Shown here in pieces: positions 18,993 to 28,228 of a DNA stretch of 64,000 nt. The DNA comes from an uncultured Rhodopila sp. Lineage in GTDB: Bacteria; Pseudomonadota; Alphaproteobacteria; Acetobacterales; Acetobacteraceae. Under the pieces are notes generated by a model, which worked only from the letters and a program-made list of their open reading frames with translations, had not been told where the DNA came from and did not search any database. The DNA is taken from the NCBI RefSeq assembly GCF_903915725.1, contig NZ_CAIWTY010000008.1, positions 1 to 64,000 of the forward strand, given 5' to 3'. The position numbers and the translations under genes are program-made. Numbering within the stretch: the first letter of the stretch is position 1; each line of letters starts with the position of its first letter.

Positions 18993-19550
18993 TCAGCTCC
19001 CCTGGTGGGCCTCCAGCAGATCCAGCATGTCGGTTGCGTGTTCTTCCTCGACCGACAGTATCCCCTGCAGCATCACCCGCGTCGCCGGGTCGTCATCACC
19101 GAAGTAGCGTATCAACTCACGATAATGGTCCACCGCGATGCGTTCGGCGATCAGGTTTTCCTTGATCATATCGACCAGGTTCTCACCCTCGGCGTATTGC
19201 GAGGCGGAGCGGGTCGCCAGGCCCTCCGGGTTGAAATTCGGTGTGCCGCCGAGCTGGTCGATGCGCTCGGCGACCGCCATCATATGCTCCTGTTCCTCCT
19301 TGGCATGCTCGGCGAATTCGGCCTTGATCGCCTCGCTGGAAATGCCCGTCGCCGTGATGGCATGCATGGTGTACCGCAGCACGCAGACGATTTCGGTGGC
19401 CAGCACTGATTGCAGGATTTCGATCGTCTTGTTGACGTCGCCGAGGTAGCTTTTTGTCACGACCCCTTCGGACAGATTTTGCCGCGCGCGGTCGCGCAAC
19501 GTCTGCACGTCGCTCAGGAATGGCTTGCTGCCTGTTTGCGTTGCACTCAC
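18993..19550 (-). CDS. Ferritin-like di-iron protein (bacterioferritin-like, Dps/Bfr branch)
   Basis: 185 aa from a GTG at 19550 with AAGGAG 6 nt upstream; an upstream ATG at 19631 gives an unlikely Cys-rich extension. Four-helix ferritin-like fold with ligand pairs: E in ATEIVCVLRY, E..H in AEHAKEEQEHMMAVAERI, E in LIAERIAVDHY, and E..H in SVEEEHATDMLDLL. Many proteobacterial homologues begin PFLSDVQTLRDRAR and are annotated as bacterioferritin or ferritin-like. The likely role is iron storage or oxidative stress protection; catalytic class is not settled. It is on the same strand as the outer-membrane protein gene upstream (102 bp gap). Confidence 0.85.
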   Translation of the reverse strand: MSATQTGSKPFLSDVQTLRDRARQNLSEGVVTKSYLGDVNKTIEILQSVLATEIVCVLRYTMHAITATGISSEAIKAEFAEHAKEEQEHMMAVAERIDQLGGTPNFNPEGLATRSASQYAEGENLVDMIKENLIAERIAVDHYRELIRYFGDDDPATRVMLQGILSVEEEHATDMLDLLEAHQGS

Positions 19551-19652
19551 CGCGATCTCCTTCCCGCCGTTGCGTTGAAGCCGACAGGTAGTGCGGTCGC
19601 AGGTGGATGCCAGACACGCATACCGCTGCACGCGCTGACGTGTTCGGCCGGG

Positions 19653-20540
19653 TCAGAACTGGAAGCCGAAATTGACGTGCCACACATCCAGCCCGCCGCC
19701 GAACACATAGCCGACGCCGATGCGCGGATTGGACCATCCCAGCAGTTCAAATGGCTTCGCCGAGCCGATGTTGAAGCCGATCTCGAACTGGTCGGAAACG
19801 TCCAGCGCCGGCTTGAGGAACCGCTGGAACTGCAACGGCGACGGATAGTAGTACTCCACGACGTAAAGCCCGATGTCCGGCGTGATGCGGCCGACGGCGA
19901 AGCCGAGCGGATGGCGAATTTCGCCACCGATTTGCAGCGAAACGTAATGTTCGTTGAAGCCGGGTCCGATCGTGTTGTCCCCGGCAAACACCACGGCGTT
20001 GCCGAGCGAGAAGGTGGTCTCGCCATCGTGCCATTGGGTCAGGGTGCGCACACCGGTCAGGTAGATCCAGGAATACGGATTGCCGATGCCCTGGCCGAAG
20101 CCTTGCGAGATGCCGAACTGGGCGAAGGGCTTGAGCACGGAGCGCGGGCCGAGGGGGATCTGAAGTTCGGCGCCCGGCACCAGTGACAGCGACTGCTGGG
20201 AGAGCGAGATGCGGCGGCCGTCCACATCGGTGGCGTTGAAGTTGTAGAAGCCGCCCTGAACCGGCAGCATCAGCCGCAGTTTCCAGGCATCAGCGAAAGT
20301 ATCAGGCAGCGTGTAGCCGAGCGGCAGGGTGTAAACGCTCGCCGTCAGCCCCGACAGCGAGTATCCGCCGAAGCCGAGATCAGCGGCATAAACATAGTTC
20401 AGGTTGACCGTCCGATACGGACTGGTGACGACAGGCCCCTGCGCCGGCTGCGCGAGGGCATGAAAAGCCGCCAGACAGATCGCAGCCGCAGCCAATGCTG
20501 CCGGTTTCACCTGGCGGTTCGTGGCCTTGATTGCAGACAT
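19653..20540 (-). CDS. Outer-membrane beta-barrel protein of unknown function
   Basis: 295 aa. A Sec signal peptide (AALAAAAICLAAFHALAQP, cleavage after ALA) is followed by alternating amphipathic strands rich in Gly, Tyr and aromatic belts, ending in a terminal Phe (HVNFGFQF), the BAM recognition signature. Strands such as TVNLNYVYAADLGFGGYSL, KLRLMLPVQGGFYNF and GGLDVWHVNF suggest about 12 strands. Similar barrels are annotated as DUF-type or MetA-pathway-like outer-membrane proteins. No ligand can be assigned. It is divergent from the GNAT gene and upstream of the ferritin-like gene. Confidence 0.8.
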   Translation of the reverse strand: MSAIKATNRQVKPAALAAAAICLAAFHALAQPAQGPVVTSPYRTVNLNYVYAADLGFGGYSLSGLTASVYTLPLGYTLPDTFADAWKLRLMLPVQGGFYNFNATDVDGRRISLSQQSLSLVPGAELQIPLGPRSVLKPFAQFGISQGFGQGIGNPYSWIYLTGVRTLTQWHDGETTFSLGNAVVFAGDNTIGPGFNEHYVSLQIGGEIRHPLGFAVGRITPDIGLYVVEYYYPSPLQFQRFLKPALDVSDQFEIGFNIGSAKPFELLGWSNPRIGVGYVFGGGLDVWHVNFGFQF

Positions 20541-20689
20541 TGCTTGTCCCTCGCAGCCGGACTAGCAACCGGAACGGGATTTGCCCAATAACAATCCCCG
20601 CGAGGACGGGACCGGGATACCCGCCCGGAGCCGGTTCTGATACCGTCTCCTTATCGCGCGGGCTGCCGGCGCGGTGCCAGGGGGACCGC

Positions 20690-21121
20690 ATGTCAGACCT
20701 GAAGATCGTCTTCGATCCGCTGCCAAGCGAGGAATTGGCCCGGCTGGTCAGGGAGAATGTGATCAGCTTCGGCGTTGCCCGCACCGGCGCCAGCGACTGG
20801 CATCCGGTCGGTTTCTTCCTGAAGAGCCCTCGCGGCGAATGGCTCGGCGGGTTGCTCGGCTATATCTGGGGCGGCTGGCTGCACATCAATTTTCTCTGGG
20901 TGAGCGAAACGGTGCGCGGCCGACGGCATGGCTCGCGGCTGATGGACGCGGCGGAGGCGCTGGCACTGGAGCGGGGCGCCAGTGCCGCCACGGTCGAAAC
21001 GTTCACCTATCAGGCGCCGGGGTTCTACGCGAAACGCGGCTATGCGATGTTCGGACGACTGGACGACTATCCGCCGGGGCACGCGAAGCTGTTCCTGCGC
21101 AAAGATCTGACGGGTATTTAG
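20690..21121 (+). CDS. GNAT family N-acetyltransferase
   Basis: 143 aa from the ATG at 20690 (GGGGG upstream). The acetyl-CoA-binding motif A is WVSETVRGRRHGSRLMDAAE, followed by the beta-5/alpha-4 region ERGASAATVETFTYQAPGFYAKRGYAMFGRL, a typical GNAT C-terminal half. Similar proteins act on small molecules or ribosomal and antibiotic amines; the substrate is unknown. Its stop overlaps the convergent PEP-CTERM gene's stop by 4 nt. Confidence 0.88.
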   Translation: MSDLKIVFDPLPSEELARLVRENVISFGVARTGASDWHPVGFFLKSPRGEWLGGLLGYIWGGWLHINFLWVSETVRGRRHGSRLMDAAEALALERGASAATVETFTYQAPGFYAKRGYAMFGRLDDYPPGHAKLFLRKDLTGI

Positions 21122-21954
21122 AGTCCGTTCGCGGCGACACGCCGGTTCGCAGCCACGCCGCGCCTGCCGAGTGTGCCCAGTCCTGCAAGCGCCACGGCGA
21201 ACAACGCGAGACCACCGGGTTCGGGCGCCTCGACGTTCGTAATATTCTCGCTGAATATCAGACTATAGTCCTGCGGATCCGGCACGCTGCCGGTCACGAT
21301 ACTGAAGACAGGATCGGCGAAGGCTGCCGCGACGCCCGCGGCGCCCGTGGTGCCGTCGGATATGGCGTAGGCGGTTGCGCCAACACTCGCGAGGTAGACG
21401 GTATTGGCGAGAACCTGGACGTTCACATTGTAGGCGACCGAAGAAGGACGCGCGTCGCAAGGTCCGTTCGCCGTGGCGCACACGCTGCCAAGTATCAACC
21501 CATCGTTAAAGAGCGAGGTAATCGCGGCTCCTATGCCATAGTTGCCGGTTGCGGACGCGGTATCAATGCCATTGACGTTAACAGTAACGACCGTGCCGGC
21601 CGGACCGAGGATCTCCCATTGATAAAGCACGTAGGCTTCGGATTGGGAGATAACCCCGTAGTTGAAGGATGCCTGACCGACACCGGCGGCAAAGACTGAT
21701 GCCGATGGGGTCGGGCTGGCCGTTGCCGAGGCTGCCGAGCCGCTGGCATTGGTGCAGGACCCTCCGCCCGGAGTCGAGCCGCTTACGGCATCGCCGGATT
21801 GCGGGGCAGTGAGCGAAGCGCCGCAGGAATAGGACCAATAAACGTCGGCCAGCGCACCAGGGATAGGACTTGGGCCGGCCATTGCCGAGGCGGAAGCAAG
21901 CATCGAAATAACGGCGATGATCGCTGCGGCAACCATCGTCTTCAGGGTCGTCAT
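21118..21954 (-). CDS. PEP-CTERM sorting-domain protein
   Basis: 278 aa. Sec signal peptide (AAAIIAVISMLASASAMA) and a Ser/Thr/Gly/Ala-rich secreted body. The C-terminal tail (APEPGGLALFAVALAGLG followed by RR) has the Pro-Glu-Pro box, a transmembrane stretch and the basic end of PEP-CTERM signals. Such proteins are processed by an exosortase (EpsH/XrtA) and are linked to exopolysaccharide production. No exosortase gene is found in this window, though an exopolysaccharide locus lies 10 kb away. Cys pairs in SYSCGAS and SVCATANGPCDARP may form disulfides. Confidence 0.85.
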   Translation of the reverse strand: MTTLKTMVAAAIIAVISMLASASAMAGPSPIPGALADVYWSYSCGASLTAPQSGDAVSGSTPGGGSCTNASGSAASATASPTPSASVFAAGVGQASFNYGVISQSEAYVLYQWEILGPAGTVVTVNVNGIDTASATGNYGIGAAITSLFNDGLILGSVCATANGPCDARPSSVAYNVNVQVLANTVYLASVGATAYAISDGTTGAAGVAAAFADPVFSIVTGSVPDPQDYSLIFSENITNVEAPEPGGLALFAVALAGLGTLGRRGVAANRRVAANGL

Positions 21955-22000
21955 GGCGTGGCGTCTCCACCCTTTATGCTTCGTACTGTAACGAGATCCT

Positions 22001-22020
22001 AAACCGATTGCAAACCGATT
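22001..22020. repeat. Direct repeat AAACCGATT x2, 11-bp period
   Basis: AAACCGATT occurs at 22001-22009 and 22012-22020, one helical turn apart, 47 bp before the start of the PEP-CTERM gene. The phase is that of an operator for a dimeric regulator. The flanking 22,021-22,262 is otherwise empty apart from a 27-residue hydrophobic frame on the minus strand that I do not call. Confidence 0.3.
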
Positions 22021-22262
22021 TTTACCTTAAAACAAAATTTCGGTTGCCAGGCGAGACATTAGCCAGAGTACGATGATCGCGCCTGCGGATGTCAGCACAG
22101 ACCCCGACATGGTCGCGCGCTTCCGATGGAGGTGTGCGCTGGTGGCCAGCCAGCAGCGGGCTGAAAGTGGCTCACCTGGCCGGTGCTGCGGCCCCGCCGG
22201 GGCCGCCTGGAAAAGCCTCTGCGCGAAGGTGCGTGCCTCGCAACGCTGTTGAAGGGGCCGCG

Positions 22263-22520
22263 TCAACCCCCGGCAAACGACCCGGCGGTCAGGTTGACAT
22301 TCTGTCCCATCAGCGCGGCAAGCACCGAGGGAGACAGCGCTCCGACCGTGCCCACTCCCGTGGCCGAGTCGGTGGCCGCACCCGGCGGTGATGCCGCCGC
22401 AGCCGCACATGGCGGCGATGTGGCCGCGGACGGGTCCGCCGGTGCTTGTCCGGAGGCATAAGTCCGGGTCTGCGCTGCATAGTTGGCCACGCTCAGCCCC
22501 GAAATGCCGTTGATCGACAT
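22263..22520 (-). CDS. Small hypothetical protein, Ala/Pro/Ser-rich
   Basis: 85 aa from the ATG at 22520, which has AGGGAG 6 nt upstream. The frame is open to 22772 but that extension overlaps the end of the GGDEF-EAL gene region and lacks a ribosome-binding site. The N-terminus MSINGISGLSVANYAAQ and the low-complexity middle (SPPCAAAAASPPGAATDS) end in ALMGQNVNLTAGSFAGG. It resembles short flagellar or structural hypothetical proteins, with no firm match. It lies downstream of the c-di-GMP enzyme on the same strand. Confidence 0.45.
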   Translation of the reverse strand: MSINGISGLSVANYAAQTRTYASGQAPADPSAATSPPCAAAAASPPGAATDSATGVGTVGALSPSVLAALMGQNVNLTAGSFAGG

Positions 22521-22675
22521 CTTCATCTCCCTGGTTGAGGGTCCATGCCACAGCAAAGCAACGCCGATGCCAAGCTCATATATTTGTTTTTCCACACAAT
22601 TCGCCACCGTCATCCCGGCAGATAATGCCGCCGGGGCAAAATCTGCCGGCTCATCCGTGCCGGATGGCGCTACGA

Positions 22676-24856
22676 CTATCGGGCCGCGATCGGCGACAGC
22701 GTTTCGATAAGCTCGTGAACCCCCGCGGCCGGTATAGGCTTGCTGAACAGGAACCCCTGAAGCTGATCGCACTCCTCCAGGGCCAATTGCACAGCCTGCT
22801 CGTCGGTTTCCACACCCTCGGCGGTGACGGACATCCCGAACGTCGTGCTCAGCCCGACAATGGCGCGCACGATGGCCATCGCGTTCCTGTCGTTCGGCAG
22901 ATCCTTGATGAAGCTGCGGTCGATCTTGACCTTGTCGAACGGGAAGCTGCGCAGGTAGCTCAACGACGAATACCCGGTCCCGAAGTCATCCATGGAGATA
23001 TGCACGCCCAGGGCTTTGATTTCGTGCAGAATCGCCAGGGTCACGTTGCTGTCCGTCAGCAGGACGGACTCCGTGATCTCCAGTTCCAGCCGCTGCGGCG
23101 CCAGTCCGCTGACGGCGAGCGCGGCGCGGACGTTGCGCACCAAATGCCGATCCTTGAATTGCGAGGGCGAGAGATTGACAGCGAGCTTGATATCGCCAGG
23201 CCAGGAAGCCGCATCCAGACATGACCGCCGCAGCACCCATTCGCCGATTGGCATGATAAGCCCTGTAGACTCGGCAATCGGAATGAACGCGTCGGGGGGA
23301 ATGACGCCTTTCTCGGGGTGGTGCCAGCGGATCAGCGCCTCGAAGCCGCATACATGGTGGGAACGGGCATCTACCAAAGGCTGATAGTTCATCTGGAACT
23401 CATCCTGTGCCAATGCCTGGCGCAGGCCGATCTCCAATTCGCGGCGGGATTGCAGCGCTGCGTTCATCGCGTCTTCATAGAAGCAGGCGGTACCGCGGCC
23501 GTTTGCCTTGGCGCCGTACAGCGCCGTATCGGCCTTCTTCAGCAGTTCATACGGGGCGGTGCCGTCGGCGGGAGACAGCGCCATGCCGATGCTGGTGCCG
23601 ATACTGATCTGGTGGCCTTCGACCTCGTAGCCGGTGCTCACCACCTCGATGATTCGGGTCGCCAGGGCATCGACGGCGGCCGGGTCGTCCAGGTTCAGCA
23701 GGATGACGGCGAATTCGTCACCGCCAAGGCGTGCGACCGAATCGCCTTCCCGCACGCAGGCTTGCAGGCGCTCGGCGACCTGCCGCAGCAGCACGTCACC
23801 GATGGGATGGCCGAGCGTGTCGTTCACCATCTTGAAGCGGTCGAGATCGAGGCATAGCACCGCAAACCCGTGGCCGCGGTCCACCCGCGCCAGGGCCTGC
23901 TGGATGCGGTCGTGGAACAGGATGCGGTTGGGCAGCCGGGTCAGCGGGTCGTGGTGTGCGAGGAAGGCGATCTGCGACACGTTGGCCTGAAACACCGCCA
24001 GCGATCGTACGATGGTGCCCAGTTCATCGCCGCGCGCCAGCGCCTCGATATCGACCTGCGCGCCGCCGCGGGCGACATTTTCGGTTGCCGCGGCGATCCG
24101 CCTGACCGAGCGGACGGTGGCGCGCGTCAGCAACGAGGCAACACCGAACAGCACAAGTATCGCGCCGGCGGATGCCGCCACCAGCGCGTGGCGGATGCGT
24201 TCGGCGATCAGGGCCGAAGTCCGGGCGCGGCTGTTGGCTTCGTGGATCGACCGATCGGTGATCGCGTTGATCAGGCCGAGAACCTCAGAGGCATTCCTGT
24301 CGAACGGCCGGAAGAACTCGACTGCGCTGTCGAAGTCGATTTCCAGCATGGAGCCGAACACATCGATGGCGTCGCGATACATACGCACCTTGGCAGCAAC
24401 ATCCAAAAGCTCCGCGCGATCGGCTCCAGCGGCAGCGGCGCCCCGCGTGCCCAGCGCTTCCGCCAGCGCCGCGGTGCGGGCGACGAGGCCATCGATGCCG
24501 TTCTTGACGTCCAGATTGGAGGAACGGCTGGCCTGCAAGGTGGTCAGCCGGTAGAGGCTGCTATTGATTTCCTGGAGTTCGGTGGCGCTGGCCGACAGCT
24601 CCATGGCGGTGGCAAGGTCGTCGCGGATCACCGTTCGGATCAGTGCTGCCTGGTCGTCCGCAGCCATGATTCCATGCAGCCCCATGCCGATCAGCGCGAC
24701 CGCGGCCAGCAACGGGCAGAACGCCATCTTGAGCGCGAACGGCCAGTTTGACAGTTTGACCACGCCGATCGGCCGGAGGAGGGCCACGCGCCATCGTTTG
24801 CGCCGGCTGCGCGCATCTCCCTTGCCGCGAACGGCAACGTTACTGTCCTGCGGCAT
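22676..24856 (-). CDS. Membrane-bound GGDEF-EAL cyclic-di-GMP enzyme
   Basis: 726 aa from the ATG at 24856 (AAGGAG 11 nt upstream; open to 24931). Layout: TM1 (about 43-62), a helical periplasmic sensor domain of about 160 residues, TM2 (about 226-245), HAMP-like linker (RSVRRIAAATENVARGGAQ), GGDEF domain with intact GGDEF (378-382) and an I-site R369-x-x-D372 exactly 5 residues upstream, then an EAL domain with intact E506-A-L, the TE residues in LEITES and MDDFGTGYSS. Both catalytic sets look complete, so it may make and break c-di-GMP or favour one under control. It is divergent from a YfiR-like gene, implying a joint signalling unit. Confidence 0.93.
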   Translation of the reverse strand: MPQDSNVAVRGKGDARSRRKRWRVALLRPIGVVKLSNWPFALKMAFCPLLAAVALIGMGLHGIMAADDQAALIRTVIRDDLATAMELSASATELQEINSSLYRLTTLQASRSSNLDVKNGIDGLVARTAALAEALGTRGAAAAGADRAELLDVAAKVRMYRDAIDVFGSMLEIDFDSAVEFFRPFDRNASEVLGLINAITDRSIHEANSRARTSALIAERIRHALVAASAGAILVLFGVASLLTRATVRSVRRIAAATENVARGGAQVDIEALARGDELGTIVRSLAVFQANVSQIAFLAHHDPLTRLPNRILFHDRIQQALARVDRGHGFAVLCLDLDRFKMVNDTLGHPIGDVLLRQVAERLQACVREGDSVARLGGDEFAVILLNLDDPAAVDALATRIIEVVSTGYEVEGHQISIGTSIGMALSPADGTAPYELLKKADTALYGAKANGRGTACFYEDAMNAALQSRRELEIGLRQALAQDEFQMNYQPLVDARSHHVCGFEALIRWHHPEKGVIPPDAFIPIAESTGLIMPIGEWVLRRSCLDAASWPGDIKLAVNLSPSQFKDRHLVRNVRAALAVSGLAPQRLELEITESVLLTDSNVTLAILHEIKALGVHISMDDFGTGYSSLSYLRSFPFDKVKIDRSFIKDLPNDRNAMAIVRAIVGLSTTFGMSVTAEGVETDEQAVQLALEECDQLQGFLFSKPIPAAGVHELIETLSPIAAR

Positions 24857-24991
24857 CGCTGCGCCGGCTCCTTGGCTTGACCGGGGCCAGTTATGCGGTG
24901 GCAAGGTTAATAAAGTGTTGACCGCGGGCACACCGCGGCGTCTTCGGACAAGAATATTGCGGATACTATTCGGGACGTTTTCTTCAGCGCG

Positions 24992-25006
24992 TTAACCTCT
25001 CGTTAG
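24992..25006. promoter_or_regulatory. Near-consensus CtrA site TTAA-N7-TTAG
   Basis: TTAACCTCTCGTTAG lies in the divergent promoter region between the GGDEF-EAL gene and the YfiR-like gene, 51 bp before the latter. It departs from TTAA-N7-TTAA by one base. As a shared site it could coordinate both directions with the cell cycle. Weak on its own. Confidence 0.3.
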
Positions 25007-25056
25007 GACTTTGCGGGCTACACGCAACGGCACGGTCAACCTTCTAAGGACAGCCC

Positions 25057-25689
25057 GTGCCCGGCTCCCGGCTAATCCGCGTCTCCCGGCGCGCCCGAAC
25101 TCGCACCACCACTCCGCCGGCCGGCCGCATGGTCGCGCACGGGTTCGGGCGACGGTTCTTGGCCTTCATGCTCGCCTCGGCGACCGCGGCGATCCTCGTT
25201 ATTCCGCCCCCCGGGGCGGTCGCGGCGGAGTTCAGCGCCAAGGACGGGCAAATCCTTGGCCGCACCCTGGGTTTTGTCGGTGATGGAATGAGCGGGCCGG
25301 CAATCGTGGGCGTGGTGTTCTCCCCCACCAATCCGGCCTCCCGCCGGGAAGCCGAACTGATCCAGGCGGTTATCGGCGATGACATGCCCACCGGCCGCGT
25401 CCGGCTCCGGTCGCGGCTTGTGCCGATCGGCCAGGTTGCCGAGGTGATTGGCATCCAGGCGCTGTATGTGACCGGTGGGCTGTCGGCGAATATCGATCTC
25501 GTTGCCGCCGCCGCGCAGCGCCTGCACGTGCCGACGATCTCCGCCGATATCAGCTGCGTCCAGGTCGGCGCCTGTGTGGTGGGTTTCTCCAGCGAGCCGA
25601 CGGTGCAGATCATCATCGACCGCGGCGCGGCCGAACGCAGCGGCGTTCGCTTCCTGCAAGCCTTCCGTATGCTGGTGAGGGAAAAGTAG
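25057..25689 (+). CDS. YfiR-like periplasmic regulator
   Basis: 210 aa. GTG at 25057 has AAGGA 6 nt upstream; an ATG at 25129 would also keep the signal sequence (FLAFMLASATAAILVIPPPGAVAAEF). The mature part has the YfiR (DUF4154) outline: an N-terminal alpha/beta half, then a conserved C-terminal pattern here seen as HVPTISADISCVQVGACVVGF and INRGAAE-like IDRGAAERSGVRFLQAFRMLV, equivalent to the 'AAxxAGLxISSxLL' end of the family. YfiR proteins inhibit a membrane diguanylate cyclase until released by redox or envelope stress. The neighbouring GGDEF-EAL enzyme and receptor fit this. Two Cys (SCVQVGAC) could form the redox disulfide. Confidence 0.7.
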   Translation: MPGSRLIRVSRRARTRTTTPPAGRMVAHGFGRRFLAFMLASATAAILVIPPPGAVAAEFSAKDGQILGRTLGFVGDGMSGPAIVGVVFSPTNPASRREAELIQAVIGDDMPTGRVRLRSRLVPIGQVAEVIGIQALYVTGGLSANIDLVAAAAQRLHVPTISADISCVQVGACVVGFSSEPTVQIIIDRGAAERSGVRFLQAFRMLVREK

Positions 25690-25690
25690 C

Positions 25691-27736
25691 ATGCGCAGGG
25701 TCATGCGCTGTTGTCTGCCACTGGCGGGCCTCGTCTGCCTGGCGCCCGGGGCGGGGCGTGCGCAATCCGTCGATTACAGCGGCTTCGAGCAATTGTTCGG
25801 GGAGCCGGTGACCACGTCGGCCACCGGCAAGCCGCAGCGCATGTCCGACGTGCCGGCGAACATGGAGATCATCACCGCCGACGACATCCGCCGGTCTGGT
25901 TCGGACAACATTCCGGATATCCTGCAGTTCGTCGCCGGCGTGGACGTGCGCCGCTACGGCTACGCCGCGGCCGATGTCGGCATCCGAGGCTACAACGAGA
26001 CCAGCAACCCGCGGCTGCTGGTGCTGCTGAACGGGCAGCAGGTGTATCTCGACGACCTCGGCCGCACGCAGTGGTACACGATCCCGGTCCAGCTCGACGA
26101 AATCCGCCAGATCGAGATCATCAAAGGTCCCAATACCGCGTTGTACGGCTTCAACGCCGTCTCGGGCGTGATCAACATCATCACCTACGATCCCTCGCGC
26201 GACAGCCTGAACACGGCCACCCTGCGCGGCGGCACGCAGCACTATATCTCGTTGTCGGCTGCGGCCACGGGGCAGATAGCCGATGTCGGCGGCATCCGCC
26301 TGGCCGCGGACGGTTTCCAGGCGCAGGAATTCAAGGGCGCCGGGGTGGCGCCGGACGACGTGCCCTACCGATCGGCGCCCGGCCGCGAGGCGATCAGTTT
26401 CGATGCCAGGGGCCAGGCATCATCCAATGTGCAGGTCTACGCCTTCGGCGCGGCGGTGGACACGCGCATCTGGGAGGCGACGTCTTCGCCCTATTACGGC
26501 ACCGATTACGAGCGCACCAACTGGGCGCGCGTGGGCGCCTCGGCCGACACCTCCATCGGCTTGCTCGGGCTGAGCGTCTACAGAAACGAACTGTTGTACG
26601 TCTACAACGGCGCCAGCGAGTGGGAGAATATCAACGACACCGTCTACGTCGTGCAGGCGAACGATCTGGTCAAGCTGAACGCCGCCAACACGGTTCGTTT
26701 CGGCCTGGACTACCGCAACAATGCCGCTTCCTCGGCCGCGGCGCTGGCCGGGAAGGTTGGCTATCAGGTGTCTTCCGCCAGCACGATGTGGGACTGGCAG
26801 ATCACCCCGTCGGTGTCGCTGACCAACGCCGTCCGGTTCGATCACTTCGCGCTCAACCAGACCGGCTACCTTGTTCCGGTCGTTGGCTATTCGTCCTCGG
26901 CCTATAACGACCGAACGATCAACCAGCCCAGTTTCAATACCGGACTGGTCTGGAAAGTGAGCGACCAGGACACGCTGCGTTTCCTGGCGGCGCGCGGCCT
27001 GCAGCTTCCCAGCATCTACGACCTGGGGTTGCAGGATCGGCAGCCTCCCGGGCCGGACGGCCAGGGCTACCTGTTCCTCGGCAATCCGGGCGTTAGCGCC
27101 GCGATCATCAATAACCTGGAGGTGGACTGGGACCGCTCCATCCCGGTGCTGCATTCGACCTTGCGCACCGCGGTCTGGGCGCAGCGGACGAACAACATCC
27201 TGATCAATCCCTACGAAACCACCGCCGTCGGCGATGGCGCCGTGCTGGACGGTGTCGAGGAGCAGCGCGCGGTCGCGCAGAACGCCGGGTACAGCTCCGC
27301 CATCGGGACCGAGATCGGCTTGCGCGGTCACAACGCGGCCGGTTGGCGATGGAATGCGAGCTACTCCTTCATCACGATCCGGGACCATCTCGCGATCAAT
27401 CAGACCGGCATCTACAGCCCGCAGAACTTCCATCAGGGCACGCCGACGCATGCGATCGTCATCGGCGGCGGCTATGCGGCCGGCAAGTGGGAGTTCGACC
27501 TGCAAAGCCGCTGGCAGTCATGGTTCATGGACTATCGCGCCAATCCGGACGACGTTACGTTGCAGCCCATTGTCGTCGGCAACTACCTGCTGGCCGACGC
27601 GCGTGCCGGCTACCGCCTGACGGATAACATCACCGTCGCGCTGTCGCTGCTGCAATTCAATACATCGCACATGCTGGTGTCGGCCGGTCCGCCGATAGAG
27701 CGGCGCGCCTTTCTGAGTATTACCATTCATCTTTAG
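25691..27736 (+). CDS. TonB-dependent outer-membrane receptor
   Basis: 681 aa. Signal peptide, then a plug domain (about residues 35-160: VPANMEIITADDIRRSGSDNIPDILQFVAGVDVRR, IEIIKGPNTALYGFNAVSGVINIIT) and a 22-strand barrel ending RRAFLSITIHL. The TonB box is probably within the first 25 mature residues. It starts 1 bp after the YfiR-like stop, so both are translated from one transcript. In related systems a receptor sits with YfiR and a diguanylate cyclase, suggesting ligand-gated c-di-GMP control. The ligand (siderophore, vitamin B12, or sugar) cannot be told. Confidence 0.93.
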   Translation: MRRVMRCCLPLAGLVCLAPGAGRAQSVDYSGFEQLFGEPVTTSATGKPQRMSDVPANMEIITADDIRRSGSDNIPDILQFVAGVDVRRYGYAAADVGIRGYNETSNPRLLVLLNGQQVYLDDLGRTQWYTIPVQLDEIRQIEIIKGPNTALYGFNAVSGVINIITYDPSRDSLNTATLRGGTQHYISLSAAATGQIADVGGIRLAADGFQAQEFKGAGVAPDDVPYRSAPGREAISFDARGQASSNVQVYAFGAAVDTRIWEATSSPYYGTDYERTNWARVGASADTSIGLLGLSVYRNELLYVYNGASEWENINDTVYVVQANDLVKLNAANTVRFGLDYRNNAASSAAALAGKVGYQVSSASTMWDWQITPSVSLTNAVRFDHFALNQTGYLVPVVGYSSSAYNDRTINQPSFNTGLVWKVSDQDTLRFLAARGLQLPSIYDLGLQDRQPPGPDGQGYLFLGNPGVSAAIINNLEVDWDRSIPVLHSTLRTAVWAQRTNNILINPYETTAVGDGAVLDGVEEQRAVAQNAGYSSAIGTEIGLRGHNAAGWRWNASYSFITIRDHLAINQTGIYSPQNFHQGTPTHAIVIGGGYAAGKWEFDLQSRWQSWFMDYRANPDDVTLQPIVVGNYLLADARAGYRLTDNITVALSLLQFNTSHMLVSAGPPIERRAFLSITIHL

Positions 27737-27827
27737 GCTAACGGCGCGTGATACCCGGGGTCCGTGATCATTTCAATTGCATGACGCTGAGGGGCGGACT
27801 GCCGGCCAGACGCGGCCGACGAATTTA

Positions 27828-28082
27828 TCAGGCCGGGGTCGGGTCCGGGGACGGGTAGTTCGGTGAGACGTCCGATTCGGGATTGGCAGCCGAGGCGGCA
27901 GGCGTTGCCGGAACGATCGCCCGCATGGCTCGCAATCCCGCTTCGCGCGCCAACCGATTAGGGCAGGATTCCCATTTTTCGTTCGAGCACTGCACGAATC
28001 CACAATCGAGGCAGGCCGAAAGCGCATCGGGCACGTCTGCAACGAAGTGCTTCGTGATGAAGTCATGGATCTTCCCGGTCAT
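27828..28082 (-). CDS. Small Cys-motif hypothetical protein
   Basis: 84 aa from the ATG at 28082 with GGAG 8 nt upstream; the frame is open to 28151. The central C-x2-C-x4-C-x7-C arrangement (CLDCGFVQC ... ESCPNR) is typical of a small zinc ribbon or knuckle. The rest is helical (MTGKIHDFITKHFVADVPDALSA) with a Pro/Ser-rich acidic tail. It is not a named family to me. It is the last intact gene before the integration scar. Confidence 0.65.
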   Translation of the reverse strand: MTGKIHDFITKHFVADVPDALSACLDCGFVQCSNEKWESCPNRLAREAGLRAMRAIVPATPAASAANPESDVSPNYPSPDPTPA

Positions 28083-28228
28083 AGCGGATGCTCCCTGGAC
28101 CGCGCTTTCCGCGTGCAGCCAGGCTGACGATATCATGTGCGAGGCTGGCATGATGCAAACATACCAGTGATGGTACGTCGTTGACGGGAATCAAGCGTTA
28201 CGGGCGGGGATGGTTGCGCATTCACGGC

